Source of the DNA: Bemisia tabaci
Taxonomy: Eukaryota > Arthropoda > Insecta > Hemiptera > Aleyrodidae
Direction: 5' to 3'
Assembly: GCF_918797505.1 (NCBI RefSeq)
Contig: NC_092793.1
Location: forward strand, 78,613,912 to 78,677,911
Length of the DNA: 64,000 nt
Shown: positions 55,177 to 64,000 of the stretch, one piece after another
How positions within the stretch are numbered: position 1 is the stretch's first letter
Layout of the letters: the number at the start of each line of letters is the position of its first letter
The notes under the pieces: generated by a model
Told to the model about the DNA's origin: nothing
Database searches by the model: none
What the model saw: the letters and a program-made list of their open reading frames with translations, nothing else
Position numbers and translations under genes: made by a program

Positions 55177-57646
55177 TAAGGAATACAATGATCAACTTGA
55201 ACTGTATGTGTTTCATCCGGACACCACAGCGTGGGTGCACTTGAGAGCGACTCGGCCATTACACACCTACATACAGCGATTAAGACTAAATGAACTACTG
55301 TCCGTAATACGAGCAGTGACGTCATGTCAAAGATGACATCATTAAGAAAATTGCCACGGTAATTTGGTTCTTTAAAGGGTGAGCCAAGAGCGGTTAGAAT
55401 TCAAGAGGTTCCCAGAATGCAGAGCTTTTTACCCTAAAAGTAGATATTTGACAAAAAGCTACTGTACATAAGACGTTTTCCCTTAGCAGGGTAACGTATA
55501 CGTGTGTCTATCAGGACATTCATTTAATCAGGAACAATAATACCGACTTATTGCTCTTGACTGCACGTCAAACAAGTGTCAAAAAGAGACGAGATCATCA
55601 GTCCAGGCACGCAGCTGAGCGGCTGTCAGGCCTCCCTTTCCCCCGAAAGCCAAAAAAATAAAATAGAAAAGTAGGAAGAAAAGTATTCCACCGAGATACC
55701 CCCCCCCCTTTCTACCACGCCGCACAAGCCCCTACCCCTCTCCGAAACAAAATCCTGGCTACGTGTCTGCATATCACTCTACTCTAAACGCATTACTTGC
55801 AAGCTTGTACAATGTTGCTTTTAGCACATCCTTTCTTAGTATCGATTATGTTATTTGTTATTTTCCTGTACAGTAGGATCCAGCCTTCGTCAATGACAGT
55901 GTTGACAGAATTCCTAAAAAGTTTGATTGAATTTAGAGAAGGATTTGCATACATACAGAATGCCTGGGGGCATTCACTAGCGACGACAATGCGGACGTAT
56001 TGCTATTGATATTCTGCTTACAATGGGCATGTTTTAGTTTTTTTTCATTTTCTAATCGAATGTAGAAAAAGATGCCCTGCTTTTCTGAATATGGATATAA
56101 ATTATGGATTACCAGACACGGTATGATGTAAAGTACCGCGTTAAATCTCTCCTCTTTTTAGGAAAAACTATTTACGTGACAAGAAAGTCACAGGTTCGCT
56201 CCGACGCGAGATATTATCTCATACATTTAACAAAAATCAAATGATAAAATTATACAAATATTGTCATTAGTAGTTTTGATACTTGAATTATGTGTATTGC
56301 TCCGTATACATTATTTGTACACTAGAACTCCATTCAAGGGTCGGAATGAAATTCTTGAAGCAAAATACAGCTTTTTGCCGTTGAGATTACGTAGGTGTCA
56401 ACATTTTGAAGGAAGGTTTCTGCACAAAATGTACCGAGCATGAGAGGAACTCTAAAAAAACCTTTCAGCGACATGAGTTAAAAGTTCCTCAAAATCAATA
56501 AAAGCATTAAGAAAATCTGGAAGACGAATTGTTTTGCGACACTAGTAAAACACTGAGCACGAAGATGAGAAGAAAAGAAAATAAGAAAGAAGTTGAAAAA
56601 GTAGCACACGTTGACAGAAGCAACGATTGCTACAAAATACCAAAAAGTTGCAATGCCGTCGAGCAGGCGTAATTGCTGGATCAAAATGACGTCACAGCTG
56701 TGAAACTGTATCCTTTTAGTGGCACAACACTTTCACTTTACAATTTTCACTTCCGGTGACATGCTGCAGAGGAAAACTAAGATATCACCAATTCATCGAA
56801 TATGAAAAGGTTGAGCAGAGTGAGGGCACTTATTTTCGTTAGAAATAAACAGTAGACGAGCTTTATGCGAGAGGAATTCGAAAAATATTATCATCGAACA
56901 CTATCTCACTGGGAATATGATTACCTTCTTGCACGTTAAGGAGAGAAAAATTTTTCAATTAATAGAATATTTTGTGTTTGAATCAATTTTGTCGATGCGT
57001 TGCACGGTCCAATCATTGTTTTGTTTCAGGAAAATCATGTTAACGAGATAAAAATAAATGCATCAGCTTACTGTCAAAAAATGTGCACGGTAGAATAGAA
57101 ATGTCTGTGAAACTTTGAAACTTGATTCTATTTCCTGAATCAATTCCATTATATATGTACTAAACGAACATTCACTTTTTGTCAAAATCTACGATTAATA
57201 CAAGTTGATAGTTTCATTCAATGAAATACCTTGCATTTTCATTATTTAAAAATTATCAGTTGTTGCTCATTGCAGGGTTGTCAAACAGTACTTTTTACAA
57301 TAATGTATAATTGTACTCTTTCCACCCGAGCTGACAACTTGATATAACGACAAGAGAAATGTAGATTTTTTTAGAAAAATTACCTATAGCACAACTTATT
57401 AGATCAGCCTTTCAAGACTAAGTTTGGAAAATCAATGGAGATCCCAGGTCTATAATTCTCTCGGAGTATATGTGAACTGCAGTTTGTTGTTGTTGTTGTT
57501 GATTTTTTTTCTTCTTTCTTTTTTCTTAAAAGAAAACAACGGGTCTGCTCCTTAATTAGTTGATTCACATGTACTGTTGCGGAGAATCTTGCCTACCGCT
57601 GACGAACGATTTTGGCTTTTTAAAAACGAACTTGGTTCATATTGTC
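55177..57646. other. No gene recognised (2.5 kb)
   Basis: AT-rich. A C10 run at 55699..55708 and TTG tandem near 57486..57500. Frames of 60-70 codons only. No splice-supported exon. Confidence 0.4.
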
Positions 57647-57867
57647 GTTCCCCAGACGAAAGAACGTGACGACATGTCAACGCTGCAAAATCTACACTCG
57701 CGAATTGCGACTTTACCAGGAGACTGTCGGGCACTTCAAACTGGAAATTTCACAAAAATTTCTTCCGATCACGCGCAAAAATCAGCAATGTTACTCTTCT
57801 AAAAAATGGATGATCCGAGTCAATTTCGCAACCCTGTAGTGTAGTTACGTTATTCCGTCTAGGAAAC
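57647..57867. mobile_element. Foldback element C, copy 3
   Basis: GTTCCCCAGACGAAAGAACG, then CAACGCTGCAAAATC, at the left; TTTCGCAACCCTG, AGTTACGTTATTCCGTCTAG and GAAAC at the right. About 221 bp. Confidence 0.65.
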
Positions 57868-57989
57868 GGCAATTTGAGCTAAATCGCTATCGATTTCAAA
57901 CCAAAATTTGAAAACAGGAGAAACCCTACCTTCCTGCTTGAAATTTGTCGGATTTCAATTTCGAAAAGAAAAAATCCTCGAAAATAAGG

Positions 57990-58520
57990 CCCTCGCGTCT
58001 GCTCGTCGGATAGGGGAAGGGGAGGAGGGGGGGGGGGTCGGAAACACGAAAGCAACAAGTGAGCGAAACGAAGGGCCCGCGGCGGATTGGCGACCGATCC
58101 GATTGGCGAGAGGTTTTTCCGGAAACACTCACAAGAATCAGGTGTCAACTCGGACGTTGGGGCTGAGGAGGATTCCGGCGCGACGTAACGACATTTGGGG
58201 CGGGCGGGACGGTGCTGCCGAGCTGGAGCTTGGGAGGCTACTGAGCCGGCATGGAGCAGGGCGCCCCCGGACCCGCACGCAGGCGCCCCTCCCCCGCGCC
58301 CCCTGAGCCCGCACCCGTACATAGTCAAGTTCACCGAAATCCCATTTCCAACAAGCTTGGATTCGCTCTAATATCGGGCGCGACGGGGAAGGCGGATTTT
58401 TCCCGCGATCCGCTAACGAGGGATCGGTCGCGCGGCTCGCGGGGTCCTCTTTTGATGCTCCGTAATTGCAGATCAGCCAAAACAACGTCTCCCGCGTTTC
58501 TTTCCCGGCAGGAGTTCTCG
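57990..58520. promoter_or_regulatory. CpG-rich island, probable promoter
   Basis: The most pronounced GC- and CpG-rich stretch of the window, with G-rich tracts (11 G at 58027..58037) and several GGCGGG-type words. Long overlapping frames on both strands (58251..58613 plus, 58138..58578 minus) follow from base composition, but one may be a first exon. In an AT-rich insect genome this profile usually marks a promoter and first exon. Confidence 0.4.
58251..58316 (+). CDS. Candidate start exon in the CpG island
   Basis: GCCGGCATGG is a good initiation context (G at -3 and +4). The frame begins MEQGAPGPARRRPSPAPPEP. A possible donor, CACCC|GTACAT (GT at 58317), is weak; without it the frame runs to 58613. 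Proline- and alanine-rich N-termini are common in GC-rich first exons. No product can be named. Confidence 0.3.
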
Positions 58521-58984
58521 CTAACCTGCTCCGGATTCCATGTTTTTCCGATATTTTCAAGACGATATCTAATGCCATGGATACAAATTTTTAAGAGCAG
58601 CCCGAGACAATGATAACAGTGGAAAAAACAAGAAGGAAAAACGGGAAACAAGGCTCAGATGTAGGGCTCAGGATTTTTATCGTTTTTTTTTTTAAATTTT
58701 TATTGTTTCCGACTGAAAATGACTCATGTTTTGACTCGAAACGTCTCGGGTTTTATTGATTGTGTATTTTTAGCCTTGTTTCCCGTTTTTCCTCCTTGTT
58801 TTTTCCCCCGGTGTCTCATGTCATAGAGGGTGTCACAATAAGTTTGATGACATTTTTGACGAGCATTCTCCATTATTTATCAGGTTTAGAACGATTTAAA
58901 TATCTTTAAAACAGGGTGTTTTCTTCTTCTTCTTCTAGGTTTTCTGCGACTAAAAAGAAGCGAATTCTATGATTTTTCACATCG

Positions 58985-59110
58985 CGGCAGTGAAGAATTC
59001 GCAGATGTCTGAAATTCAGTGAATTTGATGTTGAAGATGAAACTACTTAGAGGACTGAGCACGGGAATATCCTTGGTTTCAAAATTGAAGAATGATTGGA
59101 GGAGATATGA
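58985..59110 (+). repeat. Dispersed repeat AA, copy 2
   Basis: GCAGATGTCTGAAATTCAGT, GAGCACGGGAATATCCTTGG and AAATTGAAGAATG match 6425..6518 with divergence. Confidence 0.4.
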
Positions 59111-59410
59111 CAAAATAACTAAATTTGCTAAAATACTTGTGTTTAAATGGGAAATGTTGCCAGATGACGTCATAAGCTCCGCTCTATGCTGCCGGTTAGA
59201 TGTCGCTCAGATCAGCCAGAAAAGTTGAAAAACGAGGCCGAAACACGTCTCTCCTATCTTCGGCTGTGTTGGCACTCGATTTTTATCTTTGGGTTTTTTT
59301 TTCAAGTTGATACCTAATTTTTTTTTCACAATGTATTAAAGACCTGTACCCAAAGCTCGTACGTACGTGTTTTAGCAAGCCTCGGTTCAATAAAGGACCC
59401 CGCTCCCGCA

Positions 59411-59726
59411 CAGCCTCGCGATAGCGCAGCGCGGCGAGCGACCGGCGCGATACGCGCATTGGCGCCTACAAACCTAACAGGAATACTTCACGCATTGCGC
59501 AATGCGTGAAGTATCACTGTTGGGTTTGTAGGCGCCAATGCGCGTATCGCGCTGGCAGCACGCCGCGCGCCGCGGCCGTTTCGCTCTGTGTCGTATGATC
59601 TACCATTTAAACCTATGGAAAAGGATTGATAAACAGGGTGTGCGCAACGCACACCTGCATTATCGATTTTTACCATAGCTTCAAATGGGAAAATATTGAT
59701 AATCGATCATTCAGGCTTTGCTACTG
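59411..59726. mobile_element. hAT-like element E with D palindrome
   Basis: Left CAGCCTCGCGATAGCGCAGC, then GCGGCGAGCGACC and the D palindrome; right part CCATTTAAACCTATGG, TATCGATTTTTACCATAGC and the end CAGGCTTTGCTACTG. About 316 bp. It matches 48349..48840 apart from the left tip and the tandem expansion. Confidence 0.6.
59444..59553. repeat. D palindromic module
   Basis: GGCGCGATACGCGCATTGGC to GCCAATGCGCGTATCGCGC, with centre GCATTGCGCAATGC. Nearly identical to 54531..54640. Confidence 0.85.
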
Positions 59727-60136
59727 ATTTTAATTCTAGTAGAGAGCTGTAAAAATCATTGTGGTTTTAGCATTATTTGGCCTTATGTTTGGATTAAGTT
59801 TTTATCTAGTATACTTCATTGTACTGCCAAGATTTGAAAATAAAGAAAAACAGTTGTGATGCATTACACGGAGCCGGATGCAAGGCACAATGACGACTTT
59901 TGATCAGCATCATAGACAAATTTAAAACTATAAAAAATAAAAATCGATTGTCGTACACATCCCCGAAAGGAGTGTGCCGGGTCCTTTGACCCGGTTTGGG
60001 CATCTAAGGGTTAAAATATTACTGACCGCATTATTGGCAAAAATATTTCAAAAGTAAGCGTCCAAGATAAGAACTCCTGGGAACCACCGCGCATTGATAA
60101 AATAAAATAAATATAAAATATACATCTAAGAGTTAC

Positions 60137-60199
60137 CTTCCCCGTGACTTTTTTGCACACAACATCGACTATGAGCAACGAGCAATCTGTGCGAGTCAT
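60137..60199 (-). CDS. Candidate first coding exon
   Basis: On the minus strand an ATG at 60199 opens exactly 21 codons (MTRTDCSLLIVDVVCKKVTG, then K) that end at a good donor GGGGAAG|GTAACT (GT at 60136..60135). TAG lies directly before the ATG, so this would be the true start, though the initiation context is poor. Upstream sequence (60200..60400) is richer in GC than average. See also the plus-strand donor at 60430. Confidence 0.27.
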
Positions 60200-60430
60200 C
60201 TAGTTTGTCATTTTCATTCCTCCGCCGGCAATAACCCGTGAAGTTCTCGAGAAAGTAGTTTGAAGGATATTGCGAACGCGGAGTGGAGTCTCATTTGACG
60301 AGTCTGCGGGATTACATTCTCAACTTTTAGCTTACCGGACGCTGCGCTGGCTCAATACTTTTTGCGCGGATAAACTTTCCGATCGGCTTGGAGTTTTCTC
60401 CAGAACTTCTAATTTAGAGTCCGGCTAATG
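60200..60430. promoter_or_regulatory. Possible divergent promoter and 5' exon
   Basis: On the plus strand GGCTAATG|GTGAGTGG puts a strong donor directly after an ATG (60428..60430), as in genes whose first intron follows the start codon. No upstream frame is open, so the exon would be untranslated until that ATG. The minus-strand candidate exon at 60137..60199 points the other way. No TATA box or initiator was identified with confidence. Confidence 0.22.
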
Positions 60431-60569
60431 GTGAGTGGTGATGAGAAATTGCTCTGGATATTTTCCCTAATTTCAGTTGTGCGCTAGGAGGCCGATGGGA
60501 TACATTTGACTCAACGGCAGGTGCAAGTATATATACACGCCGAGGAAAATTTCCAGTGGGAATGCCTCG

Positions 60570-60811
60570 CACTGGAAAAAAAAAAAAAAAAAAAAACACA
60601 TTGGATCTAGCGTCCAGACTCTTAAAAACATCGACAAGAAAAAGTACTCTTGATTCAATCAGAATCCAGCTTAAATCAAGAACCAAACCTCTTAATTTAG
60701 GCGGATTTCGTTTTGATTCAAGCAAAAATCCGATTGAATCAAGAGTATTTTTTCTTGTCAATGTTTTCAAGAGTCTGGACTCTAGATATAATGTGTTTTT
60801 TTTTTCCAGTG
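60570..60811. mobile_element. Palindromic MITE A, longest copy
   Basis: CACTGG followed by 19 A at the left tip, otherwise as 33533..33760, ending TTTTTTCCAGTG. The expanded A-run explains the 242-bp length. The 118- and 127-codon frames on the two strands are shadows. Confidence 0.85.
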
Positions 60812-62669
60812 CGGTGTTTGATAAGCTTCAAAATCTACTGGACAAGATAAGAATGGAAGCACTACGCAAAATGTTTCGTCTTCAAAATTTCAGGACAAAA
60901 ATGGTATACACAGAGAAAAGTCAGAAAATCAAACCCTAGACGAGATAAAAAAGTTTACAATGAACATTGGTTAAATACCGAAAATACAGAGAACATCATT
61001 TGTAGAATCTAACTTCCATTTGATCTGCGTTCAAATTTTTTTCGAATATCTCGTTAAGAAGTTGCTTTAGGAAAGTTCCGTTGTTAAATTAGTTTTTATC
61101 TCACGCGTTTAATTAGTTGCTCGATTTTGCTTCAGCTTCACTTTCACTAAATAAAATTTTTCACTCTTCTTTAACAATTAGTTTCAGCATCGTTTCCAGA
61201 ATGCCCGATTGATACATTCCAAGGCATTACACTGCAGAATGAGAAATGGACTTCGTACTATCGCGTTTTTCTAAATGCTTCGAAATCGATGCATTATTTA
61301 CCACGCATGTTAGTAGGGAGTAGGTATCATTCACACATGTGTCACATACGGCTAAGCCGATGAACGTTGTCGATTCCAATGGAAAATTAGCATAATTTCA
61401 AAGTTTCGAAAATTGCAGTCACTCATAATTTAGGAACATGATAAAGTCGATACTAATAGATGTGAAAGTTGCAAAATTGGATAAAATCATCTGGGACACA
61501 TCGCGGGTAGGTTACATGAATATTCTAGGTATATACGTAGTTGTTCGAAAGCCAATTGTTCAATTGTTGCGGTACCATAGATCAGATCAAAAGGAAGAGC
61601 TTTTATCTCGCATAGTATTTTGGACAAAAAACTGAAATTATATTGAACAGCCCGGACGACGAAAAAAAAACTGTACACGAAACAGATGGAGGGCAAAGGC
61701 GGGTGACCGTGTGAAAACGAAACAACAGGAATGGCGTTTAATGAGGATACAGGTGGATTGGCGTGAACAAACGATCGTCAACCGTGTGACAACTATTGAC
61801 GAGTAAAAAATAAAAAATGGAATAAATAGAATAAATAAACGGCCCCTAAACAACGAAATGGGAACAGCGGCGCACAGCGCTGCCAAACACAAGATCCAAA
61901 AAAATACCATTACCTCTTTTGATGCTATCTATGAAAATATATCGATACCCGTAAATGATTGATGCCTACTGGTTACAATAGATTCTTCTTCCATGATCGG
62001 ATGTTAGGCTCAAATATATTGTGATGAGACCTGTTTTAGTTGTCGTAAACTTGACGAATCAGAATTCGAGGACCAAAATACTTAGTAAAGAAGCCTGTTT
62101 AGCAGACAGATCAATCACCGAAAAAGGTAACTGTTAATTTCGTAAGCATCGCATTGTCTAAGAGGCGGCAGCATTCCTATTTGAGCTGCTGCATTTTGCA
62201 ATCAGAAACTTATATTTCAGGCTCATCGGTAAAAGCACCTATCTACACAGGAAATATAATTACTTATATGGTGTTTATTGAATAATCCGGAAAAAGTAGC
62301 TCCTTAATGCAGAATGTAGCCCACGTTTCGATTGATAGCTTAAGCATAAGAATAGAGCCTGGTGGCCAAAAAGTTAGTTTATAATCGAGATTTGTGCCTC
62401 ACCTGGGCACAAATTTCGTCTCTACGTATGGAGGCCATCAATAAGTTTTCGGCTATCGATGAAGAAAATTGTCACGTCCCGAGATTAGGGTCCATCGATT
62501 TGTAACGGAGAAAGGCAAGGGAACCTCCACCTGAGGAGATGCCTCTCTTCAGCTTCGATTGAATTGGACGGTTACGAAATGCGCAAATTATTCGGCACTG
62601 TATGAAATGTACATATGATCAGAGTTTGACAGGGAAATAATATTTGCTATTGCTGGATTTACTCATCAA
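60812..62669. other. No gene recognised (1.9 kb)
   Basis: AT-rich with frames under 100 codons. A minus-strand donor-like GCCCAG|GTGAGG near 62402 lies in a small hairpin (GTGCCTCACCTGGGCAC region) and has no open frame leading to it. Confidence 0.4.
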
Positions 62670-62938
62670 ATTACGCGCGGAAGCGTCAGCCATGTGAAAT
62701 ATTGTGTAGCATCCTAAAAGTGCGCAAGGGTTGGATGGAAAGCTCCTCAAACGAAATGTGCACTGTGGTATCGTTTTGGAAGCGGAAAGCTTAAAATCAA
62801 AGCATGTTCTTTGCGCAGATTTTGAGAATAGGAAAGTATTTGAGACTTTCCTGATGCGCTCATCGTAATTTTTGAGCCATTCTCTACAGGAAATACCACT
62901 TCTTCGTTCTCTAGCTGAGTTAGCAACATACCCATTAG
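62670..62938. mobile_element. Foldback element F, right-half fragment
   Basis: GCGTCAGCCATGTGAAATAT, GCATCC, GTGCGCAAGGGTTGGATGG, the GAAGCGGAAAGCTTAAAATC block, and a right end TAGCAACATACCCATT. The left half is missing. Confidence 0.65.
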
Positions 62939-63902
62939 TTTGATGATGACTGTGTGAGGTGGTTTTAAAGGCCTCGAGTATTGATATTTGCCGGTTATTC
63001 ATTGGATAAGTGACGGCAACTCCAAATCTATGCGCCGGGCGATAGAAGGGAAAAAACGGTTCACGGGCCGTTGCTCGAGGTGCATTTTCCGGTGTACTTT
63101 TCTCTCTGACAATAAGCCCCTTCGGCCCGCCTCGACCCCCCCCCCCCCCCCTTTGCGACCATGGATGGAAACGCCTGAAAGCGTCAAATCAGCAGGGCGC
63201 GAAAATCATTCACATCAATTTATTGCGACAGGAACACACCCCGAAAAATGACACTTCGAAAATACAGATGTTGCCGCTTGCATAACTTTTCGAGGGTCGT
63301 CTAAAAGGTGTTTGCACGTGTTTGCTTGACTGCCATCATGCTGTATTTGATTGAAATTTGTAAAATTATATTTAAGTAAATTTATCTGCAGGTCCAGCAT
63401 GCAACGTGAAATTAGATTCAATAAGACGCTAAAAATGCTGTCTTTATAACTCAATTTGACACATAAAAAGTTTTACGCTAGGGAATCGACCGAAATTTGC
63501 GCAACTGGTGAAATAAAATTCAACGATAATAAAAAGGAAGTATACTCGAATGGTTCTACTTTACTTTCGGACGAGGAACCTTCTTTCTTACATGCATTTT
63601 TTAAGTAACAATGGGGTAGTTGCATGCAGCTGGGATTTTAGATCGGACGAATGATTCTAGCAAAACTTTTCGCGAAAAAACTGTTTGATTGAAGATCCGT
63701 TGAAAAATCGTAACTTTTGAAATACCTTTGTCTAAATCTTTTTCAATGGCTTCGAAGGTAGGCCGATCCTTGTCCAACATTTTCATTCCGGTCATTATAT
63801 CCTTGCCACCCTACCCTGCAAGATGTCGGACTGTAGTCCCATAAAATGCTTGGGCTTTCATATATTGCTAGGTGCTTAATAAATTGCATACGTCATTCTT
63901 AC
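62939..63902. other. Mostly no gene; possible minus-strand frame at 63601..63795
   Basis: C16 run at 63136..63151. On the minus strand a 64-codon frame (63601..63795) contains MKMLDKDRPTFEAIEKDLDK, directly followed by a donor-like AAAG|GTATTT. The DRPTF word is seen near the end of many protein kinase domains, but this is far too little to call one. No acceptor in the right phase joins it to the exon at 63903..63953. Confidence 0.2.
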
Positions 63903-63953
63903 CTGAAACAAATAAAAAGAGGATGGCGTCAATAAACACGGTCAACAAGAGAA
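63903..63953 (-). CDS. Candidate 51-nt exon encoding a hydrophobic segment
   Basis: On the minus strand a textbook acceptor (TTTTTTCTTTTCTTTCTATCAG) and a textbook donor (GTTTCAG|GTAAGAA, GT at 63902..63901) enclose 51 nt. The only open frame reads LLLTVFIDAILFLFVS, which is strongly hydrophobic and would suit part of a membrane helix or signal peptide. The gene would extend beyond the right edge of the window. The product is unknown. Confidence 0.38.
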
Positions 63954-64000
63954 CTGATAGAAAGAAAAGAAAAAACTTAATATTTATGAAACTGCGACAT

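Noticed and set aside
54593..55336. 247-codon plus-strand ORF, the longest in the window
   Set aside because: It begins at a GTG inside the D palindrome, runs through E and C arms and then the 115-bp hairpin at 55062..55176. It is a chain of repeats that happens to stay open.
60414..60770. ORFs of 116-151 codons over MITE A copies (also at 41862, 41915, 49871, 49942, 60556)
   Set aside because: All contain the same peptide words (ESRVFFLVNVFKSLDSRSN and its reverse-strand partner) from the palindromic arms, on both strands.
63601..63795. DRPTF word as evidence of a protein kinase
   Set aside because: Five residues in a 64-codon frame without the catalytic motifs are not enough, and the exon phases do not fit the neighbouring candidate exon.

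Overview
Kind of DNA. This is a stretch of animal nuclear DNA, most likely from an insect. It is AT-rich with small GC-rich islands and has no long open frames, no operons, and no bacterial or phage genes, rRNA, tRNA or CRISPR. The repeat set (palindromic elements starting CACTGGAAAA, foldbacks starting GGCCTGTTGC, and short-TIR elements starting CAGTGGCG) resembles what I remember of hemipteran, particularly whitefly (Bemisia), genomes. That species guess is memory, not a search. All protein-coding calls are single candidate exons judged from splice signals and open frame; no complete gene or recognisable protein domain was found.

Layout. 0-1.3 kb: a mosaic of broken foldback elements, plus a complete miniature LTR retrotransposon (747..1130) with a 5-bp target duplication, sitting in the arm of another hairpin. 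1.8-5 kb: two candidate exons and a 1.1-kb interspersed element (J). 6.4-15.6 kb: scattered foldbacks, one hAT-like element with a perfect 8-bp duplication, and the best-supported exon (14144..14280). 15.7-18.9 kb: a second J copy, reversed and split by 2.36 kb of foreign DNA that holds two small related fossil frames. 19-25.5 kb: mostly empty, with a GC-rich island and one candidate exon. 25.9-29.8 kb and 40-45 kb: dense nested foldbacks. 31.2 kb: a decayed hammerhead-like motif beside a 62-bp tandem duplication. 35.1-38.9 kb: empty apart from chance ORFs. 45-55 kb: more foldbacks, GC-rich islands with possible first exons, and a poly(A) retrocopy. 57-61 kb: a CpG-rich island with a possible start exon and a possible divergent promoter. 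63.6-64 kb: minus-strand splice signals of a gene that probably continues past the window.

How the parts relate. Nesting gives a relative chronology: H into G, G into F, T into F, Q into P, a TRIM into hairpin O, unknown DNA into J, and a GC-rich D/E element into C. A roughly 110-bp palindromic module (D) occurs inside three otherwise unrelated element types (Y, E, T). The TRIM, the D module and the split J element are the most unusual observations. Family letters (A, B, C and so on) are local labels used only in this report.
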